Origin: Butyrivibrio sp.
GTDB lineage: Bacteria > Bacillota > Clostridia > Lachnospirales > Lachnospiraceae
DNA length: 64,000 nt
Reading direction: 5' to 3'
Assembly: GCA_017535785.1 (NCBI GenBank)
Contig: JAFXTN010000037.1
Span: forward strand, 124,001-188,000
The stretch's first letter is position 1. Each line of letters begins with the position of its first letter. Made by a program: the position numbers and the translations under genes. This document shows positions 16,156 to 25,324 of the stretch, one piece after another. Under the pieces are notes generated by a model that was not told the origin of the DNA, searched no databases, and saw only the letters and a program-made list of their open reading frames with translations.

Positions 16156-17349
16156 ATGGATAAACTTGCTATTTTAGGAGGAACTCCGGTCAGAAAAGAA
16201 AAGATATATTATGGTCGCCAGTGCATTGAAGATGATGATGTTAATGCGGTTGCCAAGGCACTTAAGGGTGATCTTATAACATGCGGACCATACGTGGATG
16301 AACTTGAGAAAAGGATATGTGAAGTTACGGGCGCTAAATATGCGGTTGTTGTAAGTAACGGAACAGCAGCTCTTCATTGTGCAATGATCGCGGCAGGCGT
16401 CGGAGAAGGAGATGAGGTCATAACTACTCCTCTTACATTTGCGGCATCTGCAAACTGTGCCGTATATGTCGGTGCGAAGCCTGTATTTGCTGATATAGAT
16501 CCCAAGACATACAACATTGATCCGGACAGCATTGAGAAGCATATAACAGATAAGACCAAGGCTATCGTAGCAGTTGATTACACTGGTCAGGCTGTGGATC
16601 ACAAGAGAATACAAAAGATATGTGACGAGCATGGCCTTACTCTCATAATTGACGGAGCGCATGCGATAGGGACCAAGTATGACGGCAAGGGAGAAGGCTC
16701 GATCGCTGATATGACAACCTTCAGTTTCCATCCGGTTAAGACGGTCACTGCGGGTGAAGGTGGTGCGATCACAACCAACGATCCTGAGCTATACAGAAAA
16801 TTACATCTTGCATCACAACACGGAATAGTAAGAAAACCTGATGAGTTTAAGCATGAGGCTGAAGGAATCTGGTACTATGAAATGCAGGAGCTTGGTTTTA
16901 ACTACAGAATGACAGATTTTCAGGCAGCTCTTTTGATAAGCCAGTTAAACAAGCTTGATAAGTTTTCGAAGAGAAGAAAAGAGATTGTAAAGAAATATGA
17001 TGAAGCATTTAAGGATGTTCCGGGAATAATAGTGCAAGAAGAGATTCCTGAGTCAGATACGACAAGACATCTTTATGTGATACAGCTTGATTTTGATAAA
17101 GTAAAATGCACCAGAAGAGAGTTTTTCGATGCTCTCGCTGCTGAAAATGTCCAGCCGCAGGTTCACTATGTGCCGGTATATTGGTTCCCATTCTACGAAA
17201 AGATGGGATATCAAAGAGGTCTTTGTCCTGTTGCGGAGAAGGTTTATAAAGGTATCATGAGCATACCGCTTTACCCTCTTATGACAGACAGCGATGTCGA
17301 TGATGTCATTGAGGCGGTAAAGAAGGTAACGGCTTGGTATAAAAAGTAA
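16156..17349 (+). CDS. DegT/DnrJ/EryC1-type sugar aminotransferase, PseC-like
   Basis: This 397-residue PLP enzyme converts a UDP-4-keto sugar to the 4-amino sugar. It begins LAILGGTPVRKEKIYYGRQ, has the substrate loop SNGTAALHCAMIAAGVGEGDEVI and the PLP-lysine motif FSFHPVKTVTAGEGGAI near residue 187. A C-terminal HYVPVYWFPFYEKMGY region resembles PseC (UDP-4-amino-4,6-dideoxy-N-acetyl-altrosamine transaminase of pseudaminic acid synthesis). No other pse or flagellin-glycosylation gene is in the window, so PseC itself is tentative and a related nucleotide-sugar transaminase is possible. AAGGA precedes the ATG. Confidence 0.8.
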   Translation: MDKLAILGGTPVRKEKIYYGRQCIEDDDVNAVAKALKGDLITCGPYVDELEKRICEVTGAKYAVVVSNGTAALHCAMIAAGVGEGDEVITTPLTFAASANCAVYVGAKPVFADIDPKTYNIDPDSIEKHITDKTKAIVAVDYTGQAVDHKRIQKICDEHGLTLIIDGAHAIGTKYDGKGEGSIADMTTFSFHPVKTVTAGEGGAITTNDPELYRKLHLASQHGIVRKPDEFKHEAEGIWYYEMQELGFNYRMTDFQAALLISQLNKLDKFSKRRKEIVKKYDEAFKDVPGIIVQEEIPESDTTRHLYVIQLDFDKVKCTRREFFDALAAENVQPQVHYVPVYWFPFYEKMGYQRGLCPVAEKVYKGIMSIPLYPLMTDSDVDDVIEAVKKVTAWYKK

Positions 17350-17401
17350 TACCACGTTATTTATGAACAATTAAATTATTGATTATGAAGGGAGAAGCAT
17401 T

Positions 17402-18019
17402 ATGTACGAACAGATCAAGTTACCCTACGAAACAAACGCTTTGGAGCCGTATATCGATCAACTCACTGTTGAGACTCACTACGGGAAGCATCACGTTACT
17501 TATACCAAGACATTTAATGAATTGGCAGAGAAAGCGGGACTTAGCAATCTTTCTGCAGAAGAACTCCTTGCTTCGCTAGATAAGGTTTCCGATGAGACCT
17601 TGAAGAAGGGACTTCGAAATCAGGGCGGAGGTTATTACAATCATAATCTGTATTTTGAGATGTTTTCAAAAAGCCCTGCTAAGGAGCCTAACGGAAAGCT
17701 AAAAGAAGCCATTGATAAAACTTTCGGAAGCCTTGACGAGCTTAAGGATCAGATGTCCAAGGCAGCAGCAGGACAGTTTGGTTCAGGATGGGCATGGCTT
17801 TCAACAGATAAGAGCGGAGCTCTGTTTGTATCGGCTTCTCCGAATCAGGATAATCCGATAAGCGAAGGAACGGGAAGAATACCGATCATTGGATTGGATG
17901 TTTGGGAGCACGCTTATTACCTTAAGTACAAAAACTTAAGACCCGATTATATCAAGGCATTCTTTGAGATCCTTGATTGGGCTAAGGTATCTGCAAAATA
18001 CGAGCAGATAATAGGATAA
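17402..18019 (+). CDS. sodA: Superoxide dismutase, Fe/Mn type
   Basis: This 205-residue enzyme dismutates superoxide in the cytoplasm. Metal ligands are visible: His in ETHYGKHHVTY near residue 27, His in GGGYYNHNLYFE near residue 78, and Asp/His in LDVWEHAYYLKYKN near residue 162. Length and order match the Fe/Mn family; metal specificity cannot be decided. It fits an anaerobe needing oxygen defence. AAGGGAG precedes the ATG at good distance, and a strong terminator follows. Confidence 0.95.
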   Translation: MYEQIKLPYETNALEPYIDQLTVETHYGKHHVTYTKTFNELAEKAGLSNLSAEELLASLDKVSDETLKKGLRNQGGGYYNHNLYFEMFSKSPAKEPNGKLKEAIDKTFGSLDELKDQMSKAAAGQFGSGWAWLSTDKSGALFVSASPNQDNPISEGTGRIPIIGLDVWEHAYYLKYKNLRPDYIKAFFEILDWAKVSAKYEQIIG

Positions 18020-18025
18020 AATATA

Positions 18026-18065
18026 AACACCAACTGCAACAGAACGTCGCAGTTGGTGTTTTTTG
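18026..18065 (+). terminator. Terminator of sodA
   Basis: A 10- to 12-bp stem (CACCAACTGC at 18028-18037 with GCAGTTGGTG at 18049-18058) is followed by TTTTTT. Confidence 0.9.
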
Positions 18066-18076
18066 GGGTTTATTTA

Positions 18077-18156
18077 GCGCGAAGAGCAGAGTACAACAAT
18101 GATCATTGTACAGACTGCTCATTTTGGAGAAGAAAAGAACTTCTCAGAAACGCGCG
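18077..18156. other. Candidate three-way-junction structure in a gene-free gap
   Basis: The 332-nt gap 18020-18351 holds no convincing gene. Within it, GCGCG (18077-18081) can pair with CGCGC (18151-18155). This encloses one arm of GAGCAG/CTGCTC (18084-18089/18115-18120) plus GTACAA/TTGTAC, and a second arm of GAGAAG/CTTCTC (18127-18132/18140-18145). The first arm contains the 14-bp palindrome ACAATGATCATTGT. Farther on, GCTAAAAA and TTTTTAGC (about 18222-18247) form another inverted repeat. The rest is A/T-rich with nothing recognised. Confidence 0.4.
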
Positions 18157-18351
18157 AAAATGAATTTATCATATACGAAAAAAGTAAACAAGAAAAAATA
18201 GAATTCTTTGGCAAAAAGTTTGCTAAAAATAAAACAAAGTTTTTAGCGAGCGTATTACCAAGCGAAATAAAATTTTAAATTGTTTTATTTTGTATATTGA
18301 AAATATATATTGTCGTTTTCTAAAAAAACTGCTTTTTATAATAAAGAAAAT

Positions 18352-20547
18352 TCAGTCAGATAATCCCAGATCAGTTTTCATATACTCAGTAATATATAAA
18401 GCTCTTTCCTTGAAAAAGCTGTCAATAACGGCAATATCGCTATCATAGTCCTCTTCGGAATATGGAGGAGCATAGTCCTCGTTAGGTTCATAACTACTGA
18501 TCACAAAGTCGCCGCGGAATCTTTCTTGAGATTTTATATCGGCGTCTTTACATTTAGCAGAGAGCTCTGAAAGCTTATCATGAACCTTCTCGTATTGAAA
18601 ATTATTTTCCGTCATCTCAATAAAAGAGTTTACGAAGCGTTCTTTAAATTCCGGATTTTTTATCATAGAAGAGAAAAGTACATCGCCGTTTAACGGGCTT
18701 ATCTCCCAATGTCCTTCTACAAATGAATCGACTGAGGCGTTGGTCATTTCGGTGATCAGAGCGCAAGATTCATCGAGATCGTATAAAAGCCATCTCCATT
18801 TGCCGTCTCCGTATTTACCATCCGTGGGATCTTTTACTCTCCAAAGAGCCAGGTTATTGGAAAAAGCATCTCCGTTTGCTACATATATTTCTGTAATGTA
18901 GTAATCGATCATACTTTGTATATCAATCTTTTTCTCAATATATCTGTAGTTGCCATCATCAGCCATGTCGTGTGAGGAAACATAGTCAACAAGATCGGTG
19001 TACATTTTAAGATCGTTCGGATCATCGGTGTTTACTTCGTTGTTTTTTACGATGATCACGTTGTCTTCATCTATTCCGTAGTTTTCGTGTATATATGATT
19101 CGCCTATGCCTTCCTGAATGAAGTACATTCCCCAATATTCGCCGTTTAGGAATAATGCACACGGAATGGCGCGTTGAACACCTACGTCTCTTCCCGATAC
19201 AAGACTCTGGCAGAATACATCTCTTTGCTTGGTCAGAAATTGATCATTAGATCCGCCGGAACGAAGGACTACTTTGCTATAGCCATTTCCGTTTCCTTTA
19301 AAAAAGTCATATTTAAAATAATCATTTCCGTCGTATTCCGCTCTTGAATAGAGGTTAAAGCTCTTTTGATTTTGACCGATACTGAAGCCGCCGTGAATCC
19401 TTATACCGGCTTTCTGCTCGAATATCTTATCGTGATCTTCTGAAAAGAATTCGATATTTACAGGGCGCTCCCAGCCACGGCCTTCTTTTCCGTAGTTGCA
19501 ATAATCATAGACATATTCAAAAGGATCAAGATCCATCTTTTCACCATAAATGTCTTTTACACGTCCCTGGACATAGATTCCTTTCTCGTACCCGAAAAGA
19601 TCGTCCGGATCCATTGATACCGACATCACTGAAATACCTTCATAGCCAAAGCTGTCAAGGCCTATAAAATAAGTCTGGGATACGATCTCACTTGTTCCGT
19701 CGTCTGAAATGGCGACAGCTTTCAGCACAGTGGCCTTGTCGACAGGAAAGTCCGGAAGATAGGTGTTTGCTGTGGCAATATCCCCCATTGCGGACCAGAT
19801 ATTGGGATCGGCAGTTCTGTTGCTGATCGTTATCGGCCCTTCATATTTATATGATTCCGCATCCGGAACCGAACCGTTTAGTGAGTAATAAATGTCACCT
19901 TTGGGTGCATTCAAAGAAACAACAATATCCTTTTCGTACCAGCCGCCGCTGATGGAAAAAGACGGTGCCTCAAGATTGACTCTTTTCTCAGGGATAAAAG
20001 TCTCTTCTACATAATAAGGAGTAGCAGAACAAATATTGTACCTTCCAAGATCATCCAGGGACGAGGAATAACTCTTGTTGTCCGGAAGGTCGTAAGGTAT
20101 AGGAAGTCTTTGGACATATTTTTCATCAGGACTTGTGAGAATGCATACTTCACCTTTAGAAATTTTGAAAGGGATATCGTGGATATCGGAAGGGACGAAT
20201 TCTTCTCTATATAAAGAAGTGTCGTCTATGCAGGGGCTGCACCAAGCAATCAAGGTTTCGCCGGGCTCTATGGTCACGTCACCGAATGTGTATTTGAAAA
20301 GATCTTTTCTGTTATCCGTAAGTCCCCAGCCGGAAAGGTTGACGGACTCATCGGAGCAGTTATAGATCTCGATATAATCTGCACCGTAATCGCCGTTGTC
20401 ATCATAGGCGGCGTTTTTGTTGCAGGCGCATACTTCTGTAATGGTAAGCGGTGATCTGCGTGCGAAGCCTTTTCTTCCGACAAACGAGAGGATAAAGACC
20501 GTGCATAGCAATATTAATATGATTATAAGCGTCTTTTTTCTTGTCAT
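18352..20547 (-). CDS. CotH-family protein with lamin-tail and chitobiase-C-like domains
   Basis: This 731-residue extracytoplasmic protein has one N-terminal membrane helix. Domains in order: a lamin-tail domain (about 35-130; ITEVCACNKNA, DYIEIYNCSDESVNLSGWGLTD), a CHB_HEX_C-like beta domain (about 190-300; YYSLNGSVPD, KATVLKAVAISDDG), then a CotH kinase domain (about 300-725). CotH motifs include IHGGFSIGQNQKSF, CALFLNGEYWGMYFIQEGIGESY and WRWLLYDLDESCAL, the last corresponding to the metal-binding DxD. Its architecture matches the third CotH protein at 42486. The target is unknown; surface-protein phosphorylation or a cell-surface adhesive role are options. Confidence 0.85.
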   Translation of the reverse strand: MTRKKTLIIILILLCTVFILSFVGRKGFARRSPLTITEVCACNKNAAYDDNGDYGADYIEIYNCSDESVNLSGWGLTDNRKDLFKYTFGDVTIEPGETLIAWCSPCIDDTSLYREEFVPSDIHDIPFKISKGEVCILTSPDEKYVQRLPIPYDLPDNKSYSSSLDDLGRYNICSATPYYVEETFIPEKRVNLEAPSFSISGGWYEKDIVVSLNAPKGDIYYSLNGSVPDAESYKYEGPITISNRTADPNIWSAMGDIATANTYLPDFPVDKATVLKAVAISDDGTSEIVSQTYFIGLDSFGYEGISVMSVSMDPDDLFGYEKGIYVQGRVKDIYGEKMDLDPFEYVYDYCNYGKEGRGWERPVNIEFFSEDHDKIFEQKAGIRIHGGFSIGQNQKSFNLYSRAEYDGNDYFKYDFFKGNGNGYSKVVLRSGGSNDQFLTKQRDVFCQSLVSGRDVGVQRAIPCALFLNGEYWGMYFIQEGIGESYIHENYGIDEDNVIIVKNNEVNTDDPNDLKMYTDLVDYVSSHDMADDGNYRYIEKKIDIQSMIDYYITEIYVANGDAFSNNLALWRVKDPTDGKYGDGKWRWLLYDLDESCALITEMTNASVDSFVEGHWEISPLNGDVLFSSMIKNPEFKERFVNSFIEMTENNFQYEKVHDKLSELSAKCKDADIKSQERFRGDFVISSYEPNEDYAPPYSEEDYDSDIAVIDSFFKERALYITEYMKTDLGLSD

Positions 20548-20605
20548 GATAAACTCCTACATTCAAATATAGCGCAAAGTCAATAATTAAGCTAGAATGT
20601 AATAG

Positions 20606-21721
20606 ATGAATACAGATAAATCGCAGAAAGAAAACTTAATACCGGTGATAATACCTTCGTACGAACCGGATGCCAGAATGACTGAGCTGGTAAAAGAGCT
20701 TGCGGCAGAAGAAAAGGTCGTTATCATAGTTGATGACGGAAGCGGTAATGATTATCAGATTTTTTTTGATGAGGCAAAAGAAATCCTTAAAGATAACGGC
20801 ATCATCTTAAGACACGAAGTGAACAGAGGAAAAGGAGCAGCCCTTAAGACTGCATTTAGATATGTGCTTGAGACCATGAAGAGTGCGGTTGGAGTAGTGA
20901 CAGCCGATTCTGACGGACAGCATTCCGTTGCTTCTATAAATGATGTGTCGAAGAGTTTATTAAGTAATCCGGATGCGCTCATTCTTGGCGTAAGATGTCT
21001 TGATGGGGATGATGTTCCATGGAAATCCAAGGCCGGGAATTTGATAACGAGGAAGGTTACCAAGTATGTATCGGGACTCGATTTAAGTGATACGCAAACG
21101 GGACTTCGCGGAATATCCAAAGCTTTCATGAGAGAACTTCTTGTGGTAAAAGGCGATAGGTTTGAATTTGAGATGAGGATGCTCCTCGAAACCAAGGGAA
21201 AGTGTCGTATCGTAGAAGTGCCGATCAGCACAATATATGAATCCAAGGATAATCACTCAACACATTTCAATCCTTTTGCCGATTCGATAAGAATATACAG
21301 AGTACTTGGGGAGAGCTTTATAAGATATATCTTTTCCTCTCTCTCATCATGCGTTTTGGATATAGCACTATTTGCTGTTCTGTGTTTCCTTATCAGAGGT
21401 AAATATGTTGGATATATTGCAATCTCTACAGTGATAGCAAGGATAATATCTGCGACGTATAATTTTGCGCTTAATTATAAGATGGTTTTTAAGAGTAGAG
21501 AAAAAGTTGAAAAGGCAGCGATCAAGTACATAATACTTGCTGTTGTTCAAATGGCGCTAAGCGCATTTTTGGTAACGATGGGAGTAAGACTGCTAGCCGG
21601 CGCAGCTGAGACGATAGTTAAGATAGTTGTTGATACTTGTCTTTTCTTTATAAGCTACAAGATTCAGCAGAAATTTGTATATATCTCGCGCAGACCTTTC
21701 ATGATGAGATCGGGCTCGTGA
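20606..21721 (+). CDS. Family 2 glycosyltransferase fused to GtrA-like membrane domain
   Basis: This 371-residue protein has a polyprenyl-phosphate-sugar-synthase-like GT2 domain (about 1-225; VIIVDDGSGND, the DxD-type TADSDGQH, DTQTGLRGISK). A C-terminal GtrA domain of four hydrophobic helices follows (about 235-360). Such fusions transfer a sugar to a lipid carrier and may flip it for cell-surface glycosylation. The ribosome site is weak. The last 58 nt overlap the 3' end of coaX on the opposite strand, so the two genes share a terminal region and no terminator lies between them. Confidence 0.88.
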   Translation: MNTDKSQKENLIPVIIPSYEPDARMTELVKELAAEEKVVIIVDDGSGNDYQIFFDEAKEILKDNGIILRHEVNRGKGAALKTAFRYVLETMKSAVGVVTADSDGQHSVASINDVSKSLLSNPDALILGVRCLDGDDVPWKSKAGNLITRKVTKYVSGLDLSDTQTGLRGISKAFMRELLVVKGDRFEFEMRMLLETKGKCRIVEVPISTIYESKDNHSTHFNPFADSIRIYRVLGESFIRYIFSSLSSCVLDIALFAVLCFLIRGKYVGYIAISTVIARIISATYNFALNYKMVFKSREKVEKAAIKYIILAVVQMALSAFLVTMGVRLLAGAAETIVKIVVDTCLFFISYKIQQKFVYISRRPFMMRSGS

Positions 21722-22449
21722 TAAGCTTTTTCTTTTTCACCGATCCATGGGAATACAAACGGTGCATTTCCTCCCGTAAGAATGAGGGATGCTCCTTTCA
21801 TTTCCGGGGCTTTGCATAATCTGTCAGTGATTTCTGCAAGCATGGAAGCGGTTCCTACGACAGCACCCGAAAGAAGGGCGGAAGACGTATCTTGCCCTAT
21901 AAGAGTATCTGTCTGTGCTGCAGTTATTTCCGGAAGATGAGGAACTCTGCTATGAAGGGCATTAAGAGATGTCTGGACACCCGGACAGATCATTCCCCCG
22001 ATGAAGTTTTTATTTGAGTCTACTGCTGATATTGTTGTGCAGGTTCCGAGATCGCAGACGATCACAGGCGCTTTGTAAAGCTGAACCGCACCTACAACGT
22101 CGACTATCCTGTCTGCACCGAGACTTTTTTTATCATAAAGATCAAAATTTATCCCGAGGTCAAGCTCATGGCTTACCATGACGGGAGTATGTCCGGTTAC
22201 GGAAGAAAGAGCTTCTTTAGCTGTTTCTGCTATACTCGGAACTACACAGGAAATAACGGAGCCCGCGATGAGCTCCGTTTTCTTATTGTCTTCATACGAC
22301 ATAAGAACGGAAAGAAATGAATCTTTGAGGGCTTCAAAAGACGCATTTAAGTCAGTCTGAAAACTCTTAAGGCGATTCATTTTGTCGCCGTCCCATAGAC
22401 ATGTCGCTATATTTGTATTTCCTATATCAATTGTCAGTATTTTTTCCAT
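21664..22449 (-). CDS. coaX: Type III pantothenate kinase
   Basis: This 261-residue enzyme phosphorylates pantothenate, the first step of CoA synthesis. It carries the ASKHA-type phosphate motif TIDIGNTNIATCLWDG at the N-terminus, LGADRIVDVVGA near residue 105 and DLGTCTTISAVD near residue 128. It lies 18 nt after the panT-like transporter gene on the same strand and lacks a clear ribosome site, so coupling is likely. Together with coaBC across the divergent promoter region it forms a pantothenate-to-phosphopantetheine cluster. Confidence 0.93.
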   Translation of the reverse strand: MEKILTIDIGNTNIATCLWDGDKMNRLKSFQTDLNASFEALKDSFLSVLMSYEDNKKTELIAGSVISCVVPSIAETAKEALSSVTGHTPVMVSHELDLGINFDLYDKKSLGADRIVDVVGAVQLYKAPVIVCDLGTCTTISAVDSNKNFIGGMICPGVQTSLNALHSRVPHLPEITAAQTDTLIGQDTSSALLSGAVVGTASMLAEITDRLCKAPEMKGASLILTGGNAPFVFPWIGEKEKAYHEPDLIMKGLREIYTNFC

Positions 22450-22467
22450 GATATTATTTGTTATTCT

Positions 22468-23115
22468 TTATGCTCTGTGAAGCACCTTTGAAAGCACAAG
22501 CCCAAGAGTACCTGCAAGAACACAGCCGATAACAGCTTCAACAGTTGCCTGAACACCTACAAGTGCGATCACGAATGACAAAGGTCCGGTTGCATTTTTT
22601 GCTGCGACAAGTCCTTGAATGTAATCTGAGTGGTAAAAAAACAAGCAAAGAAGGCCCATGAAGAATACTGTGTTAAGAAGAGGCATGAGAAGGCCTGTTA
22701 TAAAGTAAGAAGCCTTGCCGAGAGGGCTCTTTTTAAGAATAGGAAAAAGATTGCTCACTATGAATGCATCGAGGAACCTTGCAAGAACAGCGGTTAAAAA
22801 TACTCCGGCGGGATTTACGTTAAAAAGAGTCGAAAGAAGTCCGCTTTCTCCGGTGAGTGCTGTCAGGAAGCTGTTGAGACCAAAAACAAGTCCGCATACA
22901 ACGCCTGCTGTAGGACCAATGAGCATTGCTGCAAGAGCAACCGGTACTGTTACGATTGAAATCTTAAGAAATGGTGTGGGGATAGTTCCCAGGAAGGTGT
23001 TTCCCATGATCAGTGTAACTGCGATCATAAGGGCAGTCTCCACCAAATAGAGTGTTTTTGCGTTGAGTCCGGCTGACTCCTTAGTCTCGCGGCTCAATGA
23101 TGATGTGTTTGACAT
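22468..23115 (-). CDS. ECF transporter S component, probably for pantothenate (PanT-like)
   Basis: This 215-residue integral membrane protein has about six helices and the ECF S-component layout: a hydrophilic N-terminus, a first helix with ALMIAVTLIMGNTFLG, and the FLKISIVTVPVALAAMLIGPTAGVVCG segment typical of the fold (basic residue after the helix, Gly-rich turn). It would bind vitamin and dock to a shared EcfAAT module, which is not in this window. Pantothenate is inferred from its linkage to coaX and coaBC; folate is the usual alternative for this subfamily. AAGGAG precedes the ATG. Confidence 0.8.
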   Translation of the reverse strand: MSNTSSLSRETKESAGLNAKTLYLVETALMIAVTLIMGNTFLGTIPTPFLKISIVTVPVALAAMLIGPTAGVVCGLVFGLNSFLTALTGESGLLSTLFNVNPAGVFLTAVLARFLDAFIVSNLFPILKKSPLGKASYFITGLLMPLLNTVFFMGLLCLFFYHSDYIQGLVAAKNATGPLSFVIALVGVQATVEAVIGCVLAGTLGLVLSKVLHRA

Positions 23116-23232
23116 ATTTAATTCTCCTTACAAAAAAGCTACCGTTTCAAGCCTATTTGAATACAGTGCGTAATAAATATATCATAGATGTGGTAAAATG
23201 TCAGGGTAAACTTGATAAAAAAGGAGAATCCT

Positions 23233-24441
23233 ATGTTACAGGGCAAAAATATACTTTTGGGAGTGACAGGTGGAATTGCGGCGTACAAGGCTGCCGATCT
23301 TGCATCCAAGCTGATCAAGCTACAGGCAAATGTAGACGTTATCATGACTGAGAATGCTACAAAGTTCGTGACGCCTCTTACGTTTGAATCCATAACTCAT
23401 ACAAGATGCGTTACGGATACTTTTGACAGAGGAAGCTACTATGAAGTAGAGCATATAGCGCTTGCGGATAAAGCTGATATTCTTGTTATCGCGCCCGCCA
23501 CAGCCAATTGTATAGCTAAGCTTGCTTGCGGTTTAGCGGATGATATGCTGACCACAACGGCTCTTGCGTGTGATTGCATCAAGATGATAGCACCGGCAAT
23601 GAACACCAAGATGTATGATAACCCTGTAACACAGAGAAACATACAGACACTTCGGGATCTCGGATATATTATCATAGAGCCGGGAGAGGGCTTCCTTGCC
23701 TGCGGAACTGTCGGGAAAGGAAGAATGGAAGAGCCTTCGGTTATTACTGAGGCCATAGTCCATGAGATCGCTCGTGAAAAGGACATGAGTGGAGTAAAGG
23801 TCCTTGTTACTGCCGGACCCACAATGGAAGCAATAGATCCGGTAAGATATATAACCAATCATTCGAGCGGCAAGATGGGCTATGCAATCGCAAAGGCAGC
23901 AGCTAGAAGAGGTGCTGAAGTAACGCTCGTTACAGGAAAGACTTCGCTTGAAGATCCGAAGTATGTAAATGTAGTTGATATCACTTCCGCGGATGATATG
24001 TTCAAGGAAGTGACAAAGAGGGCTACTAAGCAGGACATAATAATAAAGGCAGCTGCGGTTGCAGACTATACGCCTGTCAGTATGGCTAGCGACAAGATCA
24101 AGAAAAAAGATACGGAAGATGAGATGAGTATTCCTCTTAAGAGGACAAAAGATATTTTGAAACACCTTGGAGAGAACAAGAAGAAAGGCCAGATACTCTG
24201 TGGATTTTCCATGGAGACAAAAGATCTTTTGAAAAACTCAAGAAAAAAACTTGAGAAGAAAAATCTTGATATGATCTGCGCCAATAACCTTAAAGATAAA
24301 GGTGCGGGCTTCGGCGTGGATACCAATGTCCTTACATTTATCACAAAGGACGGTGAGGAAGCGCTTGAGTGCATGAGCAAAGACAGCGCTTCAGATCTCC
24401 TTTTATCAAGACTTATGGAGATGAGAAAAAAAGGTAAATGA
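23233..24441 (+). CDS. coaBC: Bifunctional phosphopantothenoylcysteine decarboxylase/phosphopantothenate-cysteine ligase
   Basis: This 402-residue enzyme carries out two CoA steps. The N-terminal CoaC flavoprotein half shows GGIAAYKAADLASKL, APATANCIAKLACGLADDM and PAMNTKMYDNP with the substrate-binding PxMNxxMW-like clamp. The C-terminal CoaB half begins VLVTAGPTMEAIDPVRYI and NHSSGKMGYAIAKAA near residue 195. The start is ATG 23233 behind AAGGAG; an earlier in-frame ATG at 23212 has no site. It is divergent from panT-coaX over a 117-nt shared promoter region. Confidence 0.95.
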   Translation: MLQGKNILLGVTGGIAAYKAADLASKLIKLQANVDVIMTENATKFVTPLTFESITHTRCVTDTFDRGSYYEVEHIALADKADILVIAPATANCIAKLACGLADDMLTTTALACDCIKMIAPAMNTKMYDNPVTQRNIQTLRDLGYIIIEPGEGFLACGTVGKGRMEEPSVITEAIVHEIAREKDMSGVKVLVTAGPTMEAIDPVRYITNHSSGKMGYAIAKAAARRGAEVTLVTGKTSLEDPKYVNVVDITSADDMFKEVTKRATKQDIIIKAAAVADYTPVSMASDKIKKKDTEDEMSIPLKRTKDILKHLGENKKKGQILCGFSMETKDLLKNSRKKLEKKNLDMICANNLKDKGAGFGVDTNVLTFITKDGEEALECMSKDSASDLLLSRLMEMRKKGK

Positions 24442-24541
24442 TACCCGGTGGCATATATTTAACGTGCAATTTGTAATTTTCCTGCATGTTCGTTAAGATA
24501 AGTGGGTAATTGTTTTAGATTCAGAAAGGTTTATTTTAGTA

Positions 24542-25321
24542 ATGAAAGTTGTAATACTTGCCGGAGGTTTCGGCACAAGAATAAGTGAGGAGAGTCACCT
24601 TCGTCCCAAGCCGATGATCGAGATCGGTGGAAAGCCCATCTTGTGGCATATCATGAAGGAGTATTCTTATCACGGTTTTAATGAGTTTATCATTTGCGCA
24701 GGTTATAAGCAGGAGGTTATAAAAGAGTATTTTGCCAATTACTATCTCCATAACTGCGATGTTACTTTTGATTTTGCTAACAGCGGACAGACTACATTCC
24801 ATTCACAGAAGGCTGAGCCTTGGAAGGTAACGGTTGTAGATACAGGCTACAGCACAATGACCGGCGGACGTATCAAGAGGATCCGCGAGCATGTCGGAAA
24901 TGAGACATTCTTCATGACATACGGAGACGGTGTGTGTGATATTGATATGAACGATCTTCTTAAGTTCCATAAGAGTCACGGAAAGATCGCTACTGTTACA
25001 GCAATACTTGCAGGCCAGCGCTTTGGTGTGTTTGATATTGATAAGGATGACACATCGGTTGTAAGAGATTTCAGAGAAAAAGCAAGCATGGACGGAGCCA
25101 GGATAAATGGCGGATACATGGTACTTGAGCCCGGAGTGTTTGATTATATCGAGGGCGACGCAACCTTCTTTGAAAAAGAGCCTATGCACAATCTTGTAAA
25201 AGACGGAGAAATGGCAGCTTATAAATATGACGGTTTCTGGAAATGCATGGATACCGCCAGAGAAAGGGACGAGTTATCGGAGATGATAGAGGGCGGAAGA
25301 GCGCCTTGGATCAAGTGGTAA
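24542..25321 (+). CDS. rfbF: Glucose-1-phosphate cytidylyltransferase
   Basis: This 259-residue nucleotidyltransferase makes CDP-glucose from CTP and glucose-1-phosphate. The signature LAGGFGTRISEESHLRPKPM starts at residue 6, followed by GGKPILWHIMKEYS and the metal-binding YGDGVCDID near residue 120. CDP-glucose is the precursor of CDP-3,6-dideoxyhexoses. The TPP-dependent carboligase gene starts 3 nt after the stop, which hints at a branched CDP-sugar pathway, but the expected CDP-glucose 4,6-dehydratase is not in the window. Confidence 0.93.
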   Translation: MKVVILAGGFGTRISEESHLRPKPMIEIGGKPILWHIMKEYSYHGFNEFIICAGYKQEVIKEYFANYYLHNCDVTFDFANSGQTTFHSQKAEPWKVTVVDTGYSTMTGGRIKRIREHVGNETFFMTYGDGVCDIDMNDLLKFHKSHGKIATVTAILAGQRFGVFDIDKDDTSVVRDFREKASMDGARINGGYMVLEPGVFDYIEGDATFFEKEPMHNLVKDGEMAAYKYDGFWKCMDTARERDELSEMIEGGRAPWIKW

Positions 25322-25324
25322 ATT

